64,000 bases of DNA from Phlebopus portentosus (GCA_037892935.1 JAYXKI010000015.1:248001-312000), one strand, 5' to 3'; shown: positions 1 to 12,129, counted from the stretch's first letter. Notes: generated by a model not told the origin, from the sequence alone. Numbers and translations are program-made.

Positions 1-96
1 TCATTGGTCATCATTTAGCTCCACCTTGATAGGCTGAGGGTGGAACGGGGATCGGGATGTTGTTCGGACAGGACCGACTTCGGATGATCGGCTCAT
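1..96 (-). pseudogene. gag N-terminus of element A, stopped early
   Basis: The frame opens with ATG (96-94) at the position homologous to the ACG of element D and runs to a TGA at 3-1, where D has CGG after GAC CAG. The 31 codons match the start of gag in B and D. The stop is consistent with C-to-T decay. No function is retained in the visible part. Confidence 0.8.
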
Positions 97-429
97 CTTT
101 GAAATTGATAGATTAGATGAAAGGCCCTGAGATAAACAATGAATGAGATGCTAGTTGATGATTGGACTCTATGTGTCACCCACGAGAATGTCTGGTGCGA
201 GTTCTAAAGAAGGGTAATTCAGAGCGCCATGGTGGTATGATTGGTTAGTACTTCAGGTACTATCGGAACACGTCAGAGTCAATCGGACTTCAATGGGCAA
301 GATAGGGGTTTGTTATCTGCACAGTGGGAACCGGGTTTCACTCAATGTCATCCTTCGAAGATATACTTTAGGGGACATGTCACAGGCGAGCACTCGACGA
401 CAACGGAATCAGGTGTGAGCCAAGGGTGG

Positions 430-440
430 GTCTTTCTATT
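430..440 (-). other. Self-priming primer-binding site of element A
   Basis: On the minus strand this reads AATAGAAAGAC, one base inside the LTR end. It is complementary to GTCTTTCTATT, also present in this LTR downstream of its TATA box. The arrangement matches D and B. Confidence 0.7.
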
Positions 441-441
441 A

Positions 442-906
442 TGTTAGGCAGATGGCTCAGGGGCTGAGTCGAGGTAGGCCAACACAACAATAAACAAGCA
501 TAGATGAGATAATCCCAAACATGTTGCTCAGGTCAAGACAGCTAAGACGAGGCTTAAGTCCAGACCGTCGAACGCTATGTCGAAGTGAAGGTAAGTAGAA
601 TTTCAATAAGCTATTAATACAAGAGTAGATACCTATGTCTAAGTGAAGGTAAGTAGAATAGAAAGACAAGGAAATGAAAGAGTCAAGCTATCTACTTATA
701 TAGACTTCAAGTGTGGGAAAGGTCTACTCTAATAGGAAGTCGCATGATAAAGGAATGGGATGATTAGTGAGTGTGATAGAACATCGTGGAATGTTCTGGC
801 GAATGGATGAGTAAGCACATAAGAAAAATAAAAGAAAAGGAAAAGAATATTAAAAAAAATGAATGATGATGTAAGAAAAGAAAAGAAAAATGTTCGAGTC
901 CTTACA
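442..906 (-). repeat. 5' LTR of element A (465 bp)
   Basis: The minus-strand sequence begins TGTAAGGACTC and ends CCTAACA, the TG..CA termini of this family. It keeps the TATA box, the self-primer and the duplicated block of the R region. Compared with D it has many transitions and a longer terminal section. Confidence 0.9.
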
Positions 907-997
907 GGCTTATTTGAACTAACGGTCATGTTCTTCAGACTATGCAATGCGCCAGCGACTTTCCAAGGTTTTATGAATGACATCTTTCGAGAGCTAA
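907..997 (+). pseudogene. Fragment of element C reverse transcriptase between insertions A and B
   Basis: These 91 bases align to D at about 18,321-18,410 and encode the RT stretch around the motif FFRLCNAPATFQGF. Its continuation resumes at 9703 after element B. The last five bases, GCTAA (993-997), are repeated at 9703-9707 and form the target-site duplication of B. The piece is therefore host sequence of element C and not part of either flanking LTR. Confidence 0.9.
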
Positions 998-1479
998 TAT
1001 TAGGCAGATGGCTCAAGGACTGAGTCGAGGCAGGCCAATACAACAACAAACAAGCATAGATGAGATAATCCCAAACACGTCGCTCAGGTCAAGATAGCTA
1101 AGACGAGGCTTAAGTCCAGACCGTCGAACGCTATGTCGAAGTGATAGTAAGTAGAATTTCAATAAGCTATTAATACAAGAGTAGATACCTATGTCAAAGT
1201 GATGGTAAGTAGAATAGAAAGACAAGGAAACGAAAGAGTCAAACTATCTACTTATATAGACTTCGAGCATGGGAAAGGTCTACTCTAATGGGGAGTCACA
1301 TGATGAAAAAATGAGGTGATTAGTGAGCATAGTAGAACGTCGTGGAATGTTCCGGCGAATGGATGAGTAAGTGCATAAGAAAAGAGAAGTAAAAGAAAAT
1401 AAAAGAAAAAGAAAAGAAAAAGAATATTAAAATGAATGATGATGTAAGAAAAGAAAAGGAAAATGTTTGAGTCCTCACA
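998..1479 (-). repeat. 3' LTR of element B (482 bp)
   Basis: It starts TATTAGG on the plus strand, a decayed form of TGTTAGG, and ends in CCTCACA before the complement of the polypurine tract. It pairs with the LTR at 9222-9702. The TATA box and duplicated R-region block are recognisable. Confidence 0.9.
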
Positions 1480-1491
1480 TCACCCCCCCTT
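1480..1491 (-). other. Polypurine tract of element B
   Basis: On the minus strand this reads AAGGGGGGGTGA directly before the 3' LTR, equivalent to the GAGAGGGGGGTGA tract in D. It is the expected plus-strand primer of an LTR retrotransposon. Confidence 0.75.
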
Positions 1492-4400
1492 CAAGGTTGG
1501 GTATCCCGACCAACCACATAAGCCTTCTGAGGATGTGAACTTGTACAGTGCTCGCAGACTTCATTGAGGTATCATTAACTTCCTCAGAGCTCTGGGATGT
1601 TTGCGATAGAAATCTTGAATTGATTCCTGCGCATTGTCCTTGATGTTGGATTCCGGCTGCCATGTCGCTTCCTCGTACCCAACCCACTTGACCAAGAACT
1701 GGAGCTTGCCTCGATGTAGACGTGAGTTGAGTATTTCTTCAACCTCGTACTCTTCCTGTTCGTCAATAATCACTGGTGGTGGTGGAGGCGGTTTCTTTTG
1801 TGACTTGAAGGACGGTTGGACAGCCGGTTTGAGCAAGATCTCGTTGAAGACTGGGTGAACTTTCTTTCAGGTCTTCAGCAGTTTGAGTCTGTATGCACTT
1901 GCACCAACCTTTTCTACCACCTCGAAGGGACCGAACCACTTGTCATCCATCTTCTTCGTCGGTTGGATTGTTTTGATATTCCGTCCGTCCAAGAAGACTT
2001 TTGATCCCACCTCATAATTGACAGACTTCCCAGCATGACAATCATAGAAGTGCTTCATGTCTTTGTTCACTTGGGCCAGGTTACTCTGAGCAAGCTCATG
2101 TACCTCCTTGATGTGCTTGGCAAATTCTTCCGCTGATAGGTTTGACGACGCTGTCCCAACTCCCGTAAAATCCAAGGGATGCATTCCGGTGTTGACAAAG
2201 AAAGGAGACAGTTTTGTCGCTGAGTGCTCACGGTTGTTGTATGAAAATTCTGTGAGAGCCAGCCAGTCCACCCAGTCTGATTGACGATGATTGACATATA
2301 AGCGAAGGTATTGTTCAAGTTCCTGGTTAACCCTCTCCATCTGTCCATCGGTTTGTGGGTGATACGCTGTCGACGGGTTGCCCTCAATGTGTAGGAGCTT
2401 GTACAACTCTTTCATCATCTTTGCATCAAACTGCACCCCTCGGTTGTGAATGATCTTTTGGGGTAGCCTATATAGTCGGAAGACGTGGTCCCTATAGATC
2501 CTAGCCATGCCTTCAGCTGTTAACTTCGTTGTCATCGGAATCACATGGATTTGTTTGCTAAAGCGATCAACTACCACGCAAATCGCATTAAACCCATTCG
2601 ACTCTGGCAACTCTCCAATCAGGTCGACCATGACAATTTGCCATGGTGCCTCCGGCACCTCATTAGGGTGCAAAACCTTTGCTCTTGTTGTCCTTAGAGC
2701 CTTCGTCCACTGACAATGATCATACCCTCACACATACACCCACACATCTGCACTCATCTTCAGCCACCAGTACCTTCATGCTATCAGCTGGATTGTCTTT
2801 GTCACTCCTGGATGTCCTGCCAGGGTCGAGTCATGGTGTTCCTTCATGATGATCTCTCTGACGCTTGCTGGTACGTATAGCCACCTACCCATCTTCTATG
2901 CTTCTCCTCTCCACTCAACTACCTTCGGTCATTCCTCTTCACCTTCCTGTCCTTGTGCCTCCCTGACCTTGCTGACAAGAACATCTCTGGATGTCTGAAC
3001 CATTCCTCTGACCAGCCATTCCTTCTTGATGAAGGTCACATTCTCGTTATCACACTCACCCTTGTCGTAATCTGCTCGACGTGATAACAGATCAGCCTTA
3101 CCTAACGTCTTTCCAGGCTTATGGACTAGCGTGAAATCAAACTCAGCTAAATCGAGTCGCCAACGGGCTTGTCAACAATTTAGCTTCTGCGGCGATCAGA
3201 AGTACGTTAGATTTGCATGGTCCGTCCATACCTCAAAAGGTTGGTTAGCTCCTTGGAGATATTGTCGCCATTCCTTTAGGGCTTGAACGATGGTGAGCAT
3301 TTCTTTATTATAAATCTCATAATTTTGCTCTGCCTCTAGAAATGTCAATGACTGATAAGTGATCACCTTCCATTTGCCATCTTGTTTCTGGAGAAGGACT
3401 CCACCAGTCGCAAAGTCCGATGCATCTGCTTCCACACGGAAAGGGTCCTCGTTGTTGGGTATCGCTAACATGGGAGGACTACTCAAACGATGCTTCAGTT
3501 CCTTGAACGCTGCCTGTTCATCTTTGCCCCACTTCCATTCCACCTTACCCATCAGCGTAGTTAGGGGTTTGATGACCAAACTGTAATCCTTAACAAAACG
3601 TCGCAACCAATTTCCTAGTCCCAGGAATTGTTGCAGTTCGTGGACGTTCTTTAGAACTGGCCAGTCCTGTACTGCTGCCATCTTCTTGGGATCCATTCGA
3701 ACTTCGCCATTGCCGATGATGTGCCCAAGGTACTTGACTGTATCAACTTCGAACTCGCACTTCTGTGGCTTTAGAAAAAGTCCATTTTGACGAAGAATCT
3801 CAAAGACTCATTTGGTGCGCCTACGATGTTCCTCTAGATCATTCGAGAAGATGAGAATGTCATTGAGGTAAATGATGACGATACCCTCATGAATCAGTTC
3901 CTGAAAGATATCATTCATGAAGCCTTGGAATGTCGCTGGTGCATTGCACAAACCAAAGAACATGACTGTGGGTTCGAACAAGCCTAAATTCGTCCTAAAC
4001 ACTGCCTTCCACTCGTCTCCCTCGCGAATTTGGATGTTGTAGTAGCCCCAACGAACATCGAGCTTCATGATGTACTTTGCATCCTTGACCTTGTCGATGA
4101 GCTCATTTATCAATGGTAACGGATACTTGTTCTTGACCGTCCCTTTGTTGAGCTTCCGATAGTCTTGGATTGCTCGCAGGCTCCCATCTTCTTTCTTGAT
4201 AAAAAGAACGGTGATGCCATTGGAGATTCCAACTGTCAGATGTGTCCTGATGCTAGGTTTTCCTCAATGAACTCTCTCATCACTTCTTGTTCTTTTGGTG
4301 ACAATGGGTAAACCTTGCAGTTGCTGGGTTTGAAGTCTGGTTTCAGGTCAATAGCATGGTCCCACATTCGGTGATTTGGTAAATGTTTGAATGATTCCTC

Positions 4401-4631
4401 ACTAAAAACGTCGGCATATTCTTCCAGGTAAGGCAGCCACTTTGCCGCTTCCTTCATCCTCACATTCCTCACATACTCATCATCTATTTCTTCTTTTGAC
4501 AACATCAAATCGTATTCATCCGGGCAACGTGTGAATTTGACAGATCCAACCTTCTAGTCGATCTCCAGGTTATGTTTCTATAGCCAGTTGTGACCAAGGA
4601 AAATGTTACTTGATGCCAAAGACGTGACCGC

Positions 4632-6609
4632 TATAGACTATCAGACTCTCCTAGATAGGGACAAAGGCAGTGGCGGCGTTTGACCACAGGGAGGCGATGT
4701 CAAAGGTATCGAGAGGAAAAAGGGGAAGTCCTACCAGATCTACAGACTACCTACAGACTTTCAGAAGCGACACTCAGCTCAGATGCACAAGGATCCAGGC
4801 ATCAGACAGATCCGCCGCGATGTCGAATAACTCGCCACGGCGATACAAATCTCAGCGGGGTCCGAAAGGATGAATAGAGACTGCCGAGTCCAACTGAACT
4901 GGCAAAGGGGTTGAAGCGGCAGGCTGTGTGTGGCGGCAGCGGATAATCACACTTGTGCGATTCCGGCTGGTAGTCGGGGAGACGATGTGGGAACGACACA
5001 GAGAAGGCAGAGGTGAGAGTATGTTGACACCACTCAAAAGGGGAGTGGTGTCAGCGGTAGAATGATGCGGAGGCAGCGGAGACGTTGAGAAGTGGCAAAC
5101 TGGATTCAGACGCAGGGGAGGCACCAGCGCCGGTGGTAGCTGTGGGCACGAGAAGAGTGACAGCTGCATCGAGATGTCGAGGAAGTATCACAAGTCCCCT
5201 GAACTGAATGGCAGCGAAGAATCCTGAGAGGGGATGGCGATGCAGATAAAAGTCGAAAATTCCCGGAGTGATTACTAGAAGAGTGACGGCTGCGTTGGGA
5301 CGTTGAGGAAGAATCACAAACAAACTGAACCGAGCAGCAGTGGAGGATCGCAAGAGGGGACGCCAATGCAGATAAAAGTCGAAAATCCCGGAGTGATTAC
5401 TAGAAGAGTGACGGCTGCGTTGAGGTGTCAAGGAAGTACCACAATCGGTTGACGCCGGATGACGGCGAAGAAGCACAAAAGGTGGCCTCAGGCGCGGGGA
5501 GAAATCAAAAATCCCAGGAGTGATTACTAGAAGAGTGATGGCTGTGTAGAAGAGAGATGTTCGGGGCAGCGAGCGAGCTCAGCAACCTCTCTTGCACTTC
5601 TAGGTGTGCAAGGTTGCTCGGCAGCAGATTCTGTCGTGACAGTGCCTACTCCTGTAAGATTGAGGCCGCGCCATCAGGATGGGATCGGCGGGGGCACGTG
5701 ACCAGGAATTTGCCCAATCCGGCTATCTGGTTCACTGAATACACTGGCTTCTTGAAGGGGGCTCTCTACTTGTAGTTGGTTTTTGGTAGCTGTGTCTTAG
5801 AAGGTATATCTGCCACTTTTTAGGATAGATACATGCTCTCTATATATACTATGAGTCCTTGATAAGAAATATCACTAAAGCGGTGGGCGGCGAGGTGCGA
5901 CAGGCACACCGCGATGGCAGGGGCCACCGCCGAGATGTACTGCCAAGCCACTAAGACCCAGGAGCGCCCCAATCAGAACAGTGGATGCTGGTACATCGTG
6001 TCGAGCGTTGGGTCCATTCGGATCGGTCAGGGCGTGCTCTATGTAGATCTGAAACACCAAGGGATCGAATGAAACTAAAAGAGGGAATGTACGGATGGCT
6101 GCCAGGCATGCTACCATGCTCGGCATACAATGTGGGATGATAGGAATATGAAACAATCAACAAAATAGACCTTAGATAGGTTATAATTTACCCAGCCGGC
6201 ACGGTGGCGGGCATACACCTCCGTGATGGCGCAATATACATCCGCTGCAGCGTGTCCAGCTGCCGTGCGAGCATTTCCGAAGTCTGGAATCACTGGATTC
6301 AGTGGAACCGTTCTTAGGAGAGGCTGGAGAAGGGGAACCAGGGTTTGGTCGAAGGGGGGACAGGGTGATCATAAGATAGAAGCGAAGGCGTCGCTGCCAG
6401 TTCATATGGTCGGTGGCGGCGGTGGCATGGGTGCTGTTCCTAGGCCACTGAAGGTCCGGCAACCACTGAGCAGGCTGTATTATGGGTAATGGTGGTGAAG
6501 GCTGGTTTGCTGACAATAGTACATGGGGTGTCCTGGGTATGGCATAGGGGAGTACAGCCCTTACAGGCCTGTGCCGCTAGACCAGTACAGGTTAGTGCGG
6601 CGCACTACA
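4632..6609. mobile_element. Unclassified 1,978-bp insertion inside pol of element B
   Basis: Homology of B to D stops at 4631 and resumes at 6610. The flanks CCGC (4628-4631) and CCAC (6610-6613) correspond to the same four target bases in D and look like a 4-bp duplication with one CpG change; a 5-bp duplication with slightly different ends is also possible. The ends TATAG...CTACA are nearly inverted and fit decayed TG..CA LTR termini, but I found no pair of direct long repeats at the two ends. It could be a large solo LTR, a non-autonomous LTR element or something else. No convincing protein is encoded. A tandem array occupies 5151-5550. Confidence 0.7.
5151..5550. repeat. Tandem repeat, about 125-bp units, 3.2 copies
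   Basis: Units begin with AGAAGAGTGA at 5151, 5277, 5402 and 5529 (the last is partial). Each full unit ends with CGGAGTGATTACT or CAGGAGTGATTACT. Spacing is 126, 125 and 127 bp. The ends of the units are well conserved and the middles more variable. It lies wholly inside the 1,978-bp insertion. Confidence 0.85.
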
Positions 6610-7326
6610 CCACCAGTCAGATCTCCTCTTCATGTTTGCCAAAGAACATCTATACCACGACGTACTCCTTGATTAGTCCACCCTCGTTGCTGGTACCATC
6701 AGCATTGAAGACTGGTCTAGGTCGGATATATCTTTGAGTTGGGAACCTGTATCGCTTAACAAAACTCTCGTTGATGCAAGAGCCTGTGCATCCCAAGTTG
6801 ATTAAGGCATGAGCATCAATGAAGTGTTCATCCTCAAGCCCAGGATTTGACAGATCAACTTCATCATCTCCAGTGACCTTAGGATGTACGATGCTAACAA
6901 AAGCATCCAATTCTTTACCACCCGCCCTCCTGATGAATTGCTCTGCATCCTCGATGCCTTCACGCCATACCTCAGCCACGTGTCTGCCAACCACATCCCA
7001 CACTGCTTTGGTATCATTCGCCTAAGCAACAATGTTCTCATGGTAAGGTTCTTCCGCCACAACCTCATTTTTTACAGCGGTTTGAATCCACTCTTCCTCT
7101 CTCAGTTCGCCTGCTTGCGCATCTGCTCTTCTGACCAACAAATCTTCATAGACTTTGAAGTCATCATCATCATTTTCAGATTCATCTGGCAGCATGTTGG
7201 TAAGGATCTTTCAAAGGGTGAAACCGTCACTGATATTTGCATCTTGATATTGTACAACAGGACGATTATATTTTAATGAGTCCAACAAAAAGAATCCTTT
7301 AGGAGACCGACCAGTCGTTCCGACAT

Positions 7327-8877
7327 CTATGCCTGGTCTTCCAGAAAACCCTCGCCTTCCACTAGCTCTTCCAGCTCAGCGGGCACCACTTGAACATCGA
7401 CCTCTTTGAAGGAGGATTCCTTCGCTTAACTGAGCTCTTCGAGGAGTGCTTCTCTGTCTTCTGGAACGAAGGCTGCAATGATGGCATGTATCGCTTCATG
7501 ACCTCACGAGCATTCCCTGATATAGTGGCCCACCTGACCACACTTGTAACAAGCGTGTGTACAACACACCTGGCTCATCATCACATCCATCGGTTGGCCC
7601 AGACCTCTATATGTTATTCCTGTCACATCACGACAATCTTGGGGAGGTGGTGCATAAGGGCAAGTCACTTGTTGGGGCAGCATGGGACGTCTCATTAGTG
7701 GTGCCGGAGCTGGCTTTGTTGCTGTCGAGCCAATTGTCTTCCTCCGACGTTTGGCCATCAGGTCCCTGATTTGGCGTTCGACCCTGTCGACCTTGACGGC
7801 AGCCTTCTTGAACTCTTCGTATGACATCAGTTCATTGGGCAATCTCATGACACCTTCGATGACCTTTGGGTTTAGCGCCCTCTTCAGATGACTCATCAAC
7901 CATTCATCATGTGCCTCTGTTGCTAGGCCAGCGTCCACTTGGCAAATGTCAAACTTGTTGAAGAACTCGTCAGCATTGAGGTCTCCTTGGTACATCATGT
8001 CTAGTTGTTCAAAGGCTTTCTGGGATCTGGCAGGGTCATCAAATGATATATCCAGCTTCTTCAAGAAGGCATCCCAGCCATCTGTGAATGTCAGGTTGCC
8101 ATCTTCGTCGACTGCTTCACTGGTATAACTTTCCACCCAGCGAGCTGCAGCACCACTCTTCATGTATGATAGGGCGAACATAATCTTACTCTTGTTCGTC
8201 CTGAACTCTGATTCAGATGCATAGATGTAGAGATGCAGCTCTCGCTTGAAGTCCACATAATTGTGTTCGCCATCGAAGTCTCTTGGTTTGGCGATGTGGA
8301 CCTTCTTTGACACCTTTGAGCCTTGGTTCACTCCTTCGCCTGCTGCTTGGAGCACTAGCGCAACCGCTGTCGCAAGATCGGTCATTGCTTTCTTTGACAA
8401 TGACATCTCATATTCTTTCTCCTCCTCTTCTTCTTCTTCTTCTTCTTCTTCTTCTTCTTCTTCTTCTTCTTCGCTCGGTATGATCAGAGCTGGTTCCTGT
8501 AGTTTGCTGAATGATGATGAAGTTGTGATAGGGGGGGGCAATGCTGGGGTAATTGATGTTGATAGCCCTGGTAAGGGAGTTATTAGTTGTGTCAGGGTAG
8601 GGGGCGTGGGTTCGTCTACGTCGCCTTCTCGCTTCGCTCTCCAGTAGAGAGATTTCTCGTCTCTGTTGCTGTACCACTTCTTCACTGGTTTGTCCCACCA
8701 AGCATTGAAGACTTGATTCCCTGCTTTGACAATGTAGTGTCCTCGCAATGCGCTCCACCTAGAGTTTGCCAGAAGAGCTGCTCGTTGGTTGTCAGTTAGC
8801 TTCACCTTGATAGGCTGGGGGTGGAATGGGGATCGGGATGTTGTTCGGATGGGACCGGCTTTGGATAATTGGCTCAT
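7327..8877 (-). pseudogene. gag of element B, interrupted
   Basis: The frame starts at ATG (8877-8875), passes an acidic glutamate run, the capsid-like region and the zinc knuckle CYKCGQVGHYIREC, then meets a TGA at about 7504 where D has CGA. The homologous end of gag is the TAG at 7329-7327. The sequence is collinear with gag of D without a frameshift up to the stop, which indicates that the whole region upstream of the first AUG of D is genuine coding sequence. The GGGTTTT slip heptamer is conserved on the minus strand at 7351-7345. Confidence 0.85.
8421..8472. repeat. (TTC)n/(GAA)n microsatellite in gag of element B
   Basis: An almost pure run of CTT/TTC triplets encodes, on the minus strand, about 18 consecutive glutamates. 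The corresponding tract in D is a shorter mixed D/E stretch. It is a slippage expansion inside a dead gag. Confidence 0.9.
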
Positions 8878-9209
8878 CTTTGAAATTGATGACTAGACGA
8901 AAGGCTCCGAGGTAGATAATGAATAAGATACTAGTCGACGACTGAACTCTATGCATCACCCATGAGAAGGTTTGATGGGAGTTCCAAAGAAGCATGATTC
9001 AGAGCACCACGATGGTGTGATTGGATGGTACTTCGGATACTATCAGAATACGTCGGAGTCAATCAGACTTCGACGGGCAAGATAGGGGTTTGTTGTCTAC
9101 TTGGTAGGAACCGGGTTTTGTTCGATGTCGTCCTTCGAAGATATACTTCAGGGGACACGTCACAGGCGAGCACTCGACGACAACGGAATTAGGCATGATC
9201 CAAGGGTGG

Positions 9210-9220
9210 GTCTTTCTATT
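9210..9220 (-). other. Self-priming primer-binding site of element B
   Basis: Minus strand AATAGAAAGAC, one base from the LTR end at 9222. It is complementary to GTCTTTCTATT inside the same LTR, as in A and D. Confidence 0.7.
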
Positions 9221-9221
9221 A

Positions 9222-9702
9222 TGTTAGGCGGACAGCTCAAGGATTGAGTTGAGGTAGGCCAACATAACAACAAACAAGCATGGATGAGATAATCCCAAAC
9301 ACGTTGCTCAGGTCAAGACAGCTAAGATGAGGCTTAAGTCCAGACCGTTGAACACTATGTTAAAGTGATAGTAAGTAGAATTCAATAAACTATTAATACA
9401 AGAGTAGATACCTATGTCAAAGTGATGGTAAGTAGAATAGAAAGACAAGGAAATGAAAGAGTCAAGCTATCTACTTATATAGACTTTGAGTGTGGGAAAG
9501 GTCTACTCTAATGGGGAGTCACATGATGAAGAAATGGGGTGATTAGTGAGCGTAGTAGAATGTTGTGGAATGTTCCAGCGAATGGATGAGTAAGCGCATA
9601 AGAAAAGAGAAGTAAAATAAAATAAAAGAAAAAGAAAAGGAAAAGAATATTAAAATAAATGATGACATAAGAAAAGAAAAGGAAAATGTTCGAGTCCTTA
9701 CA
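9222..9702 (-). repeat. 5' LTR of element B (481 bp)
   Basis: Plus-strand termini TGTTAGGCGG...CCTTACA, followed by the duplication GCTAA. It matches 998-1479 and the LTRs of A, C and D with many transitions. Confidence 0.92.
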
Positions 9703-12046
9703 GCTAATCCATGAGGGTATTGTTATCATTTACCTCGATGATATCCTTATCTTCTCAAATGACCTGGAAGAACATCGGAAGCGGACCAAGCGAGTTTTTG
9801 AGATCCTATGTCAAAATGTCAAAACGGCCTTTTCCTAAAGCCGCAGAAGTGCAAGTTCGAAGTAGATACAGTCAAATACCTCGGACACATCATTGGCAAT
9901 AGTGAGGTTCGAATGGATCCCAAGAAAACAGCAGCGGTACAGGACTGGCCGGTTCCAAAGAACATCTACAAACTGCAACAATTTCTGGGACTAGGAAATT
10001 GGTTGCAGTGTTTCATTAAGAATTACAGTTTGGTCGTCAAACCATTGACTACACTGATGGGTAAGGTGGAATGGAAGTGGGGCAAAGAGGAGCAAGCCAC
10101 GTTCGAAGAGTTGAAGTGACGTTTGAGCAGTCCTCCTGTATTGACAATACCCAACAATGAGGACCCTTTCTGCATGAAAGCTGATGCATCAGATTTTGCG
10201 ACTAGTGGAGTACTCCTCCAGAAACAAGATGGCAAGTGGAAGGTAATCACTTATCGGTCATCGACCTTCTTGGAGGTGGAGTGTAACTATGAGATCTATG
10301 ACAAGGAGATGCTCGCTATTGTTCAAGCCCTCAAGGAATGGCAACAATACCTCCAGGGAGCCAACAAACCTTTTGAAGTATGGACGGACCATGCAAACCT
10401 AACATACTTCCAATCACCACAAAAATTAAATCATCGACAGGCTCATTGGCGACTCAACTTAGCTGAATTCGATTTCACACTAGTCTACAAACCTGGAAGG
10501 ATGTTGGGTAAGGCCAATCTGTTATCACAATGGGCAGATTACGACAAGGGCAAGTGTGACAATGAGAATGTGACATTTGTCAAGAAGGAGTGGTTGGTCA
10601 GAGGAACATTTCAGATGCCCAGAGACATTCTTATCGACAAGGTTAAGGAAGCACAGGGACAGGAAGACAGAGAGGAGCGACCAAAGGTGGTTGAATGGAG
10701 AGAAGAGGCATGGAAGATGGGTAGGCAGCTATATGTGCCCACAAGCGTTAGAGAGATCATCATGAAGGAGCACCATAACTTGACCCTGGCAGGACATCCA
10801 GGAGCGATGAAGGTGATCCAGTTGATAGCACGAAGGTACTGGTGGCTGAGGATGAGTGCAGATGTACAGGTGTATGTGCAGGGGTGTGATCATTGTCAGC
10901 GGACGAAGGCTCTAAGGACAACAAGGGCAAAGGTTTTGCACCCTAACAAGGTGCTGGAGGCACCATGGCAAATTGTCACAGTCGACCTGATTAGAGAGTT
11001 GCCAGAGTCGAATGGGTTTAATGCAATTTGCATTGTAGTTGATCACTTTAGCAAACAAATCCATGTGATTCCGATGACGACAAAGTTAACAGCTGAAGGC
11101 ATGGCAAGGATCTACAGGGATCACATCTTCCGATTACATGGACTATCTCGAAAGATCATTCACAACTGAGGAGTGCAATTTGATGTGAAGATGATGAAAG
11201 AGTTATACAAACTCCTTCATATTGAAGGCAACCCATCGACAGCGTATCACCCACAAACTGATGGACAGATGAAAAGAGTTAACTAAGAACTCGAGCAATA
11301 CCTTTGGCTGTACGTCAACTATTGGCAGTCAGACTAGGCGGACTGGCTAGCTCTTGCAGAGTTTGCATACAACAACTGTGAACACTTGGCAACAAAGTTA
11401 TCCCCCTTCTTTGTCAATACGGGAATACACCCCTTAGACTTTATGGGGATTGAGACAGCATCGTCAAATCTGTCAGCAGAAGAATTTGCCAAGCATGTCA
11501 AAGACATACATAAACTCGCCCAGAGTAACTTAACCAAAGCGAACGAAGACATGAAGCGCTTCTACAACTGTCATACTGGAAAGTCCATTAGTTACGAGGC
11601 AGGGCAGAAAGTCTTCTTGGACGGACAGAACATCAAGACAATCCAACCAACGAAGAAGATGGATGACAAGTGGTTTAGTCCTTTCAAGGTAGTGGAAAAG
11701 GTTGGTGCAAGTGCATACAGACTCAAGTTATTGAAGACGTGGAAAAAGGTTCATCCAGTCTTCAATGAGATCTTGCTCAAACTGGCCATCCAACTGTCCT
11801 TCGAGTCACAAAAGAAGCCACCTCCACTGCCACCAATGATCATTGACAAACAGAAAGAGTATGAGGTTGAAGAGATACTCAACTCGCATCTACATTGAGG
11901 CAGGCTCCAATTCTTGGTCAAGTGGGTTGGATATGAGGAAGCGACATGGCAGCTGGAGGCTGACGTCAAGGATAATGCACAGGAATCAATTCAAGAATTC
12001 TATTGCAAACATCCTGGAGCTCCGAGAAAGTTAACAATACCTTGAC
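9703..12046 (+). pseudogene. pol of element C (RT end, RNase H, integrase, chromodomain), broken
   Basis: Readable pieces are the RT/RNase H region (9808-10,119 and 10,123 on), the integrase zinc finger and core (to 11,169) and the integrase C-terminus plus chromodomain (11,386-12,046). Stops replace D codons by C-to-T or G-to-A changes: CGA to TGA at about 11,167, CAA to TAA at about 11,284, TGG to TAG at about 11,335 and CGA to TGA at about 11,896. The small insertion near 9,810 (a repeated CAAAATGT) also shifts the frame. It has no coding capacity left. Confidence 0.88.
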
Positions 12047-12129
12047 AAAGTCTGTGAGCGCTGTACAAATTCATGACGTCAGAAGGTCTATGTGGTTGGT
12101 TGGGACGCCCAACCTTGAAGGGGGGGTGA

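Larger units (their letters stand above)
1..906 (-). mobile_element. Ty3/gypsy element A, 5' end only (runs off the left edge)
   Basis: This is the 5' end of a minus-strand chromovirus of the same family as element D: an LTR (442-906), one spacer base, a self-priming PBS (430-440), a leader and the first codons of gag. The rest lies outside the window. It sits in the reverse-transcriptase region of plus-strand element C, whose sequence starts at 907. The target duplication cannot be checked because the other end is missing. It retains more CpGs than B in the compared gag start, so it may be younger than B. Confidence 0.9.
1561..7320 (-). pseudogene. pol of element B (PR-RT-RH-IN-chromodomain), broken
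   Basis: From the 3' end of the reading frame it contains a chromodomain (1561-1836; EEYEVEEIL and LVKWVGYEEATW visible), the integrase core (1867-2673), RNase H (about 3196-3696), RT palm (about 3808-4113), the RT N-terminus (4236-4508) and the protease region (6650-7003). In B the chromodomain is in frame with the preceding integrase tail, unlike in D. Stops and shifts break it into at least six pieces, and the inserted element at 4632-6609 splits it after the protease. It cannot make a working polyprotein. D is the better reference for domain limits. Confidence 0.88.
998..9702 (-). mobile_element. Ty3/gypsy chromovirus element B, full length but decayed
   Basis: The element has two LTRs (998-1479 and 9222-9702) flanked by the 5-bp duplication GCTAA (993-997 and 9703-9707). 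The order on the minus strand is LTR, self-priming PBS, gag, pol with C-terminal chromodomain, polypurine tract, LTR. Removing the inserted 1,978-bp block (4632-6609) leaves about 6.72 kb, which matches D once the longer LTRs are allowed for. Both coding frames carry several stops and frameshifts, mostly explicable by C-to-T or G-to-A changes. The two LTRs differ at several tens of positions, so it is clearly older than D. Confidence 0.93.

Noticed and set aside
5051..5476. 141-codon repetitive frame in the unclassified insertion
   Set aside because: Its repeats simply follow the 125-bp DNA repeat, no ATG-initiated conserved frame exists, and unit lengths of 125-127 do not keep one frame.
8261..8758. 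Serine- or arginine-rich frames opposite and beside gag of element B
   Set aside because: They are shadows of the GAA repeat and of the gag frame.
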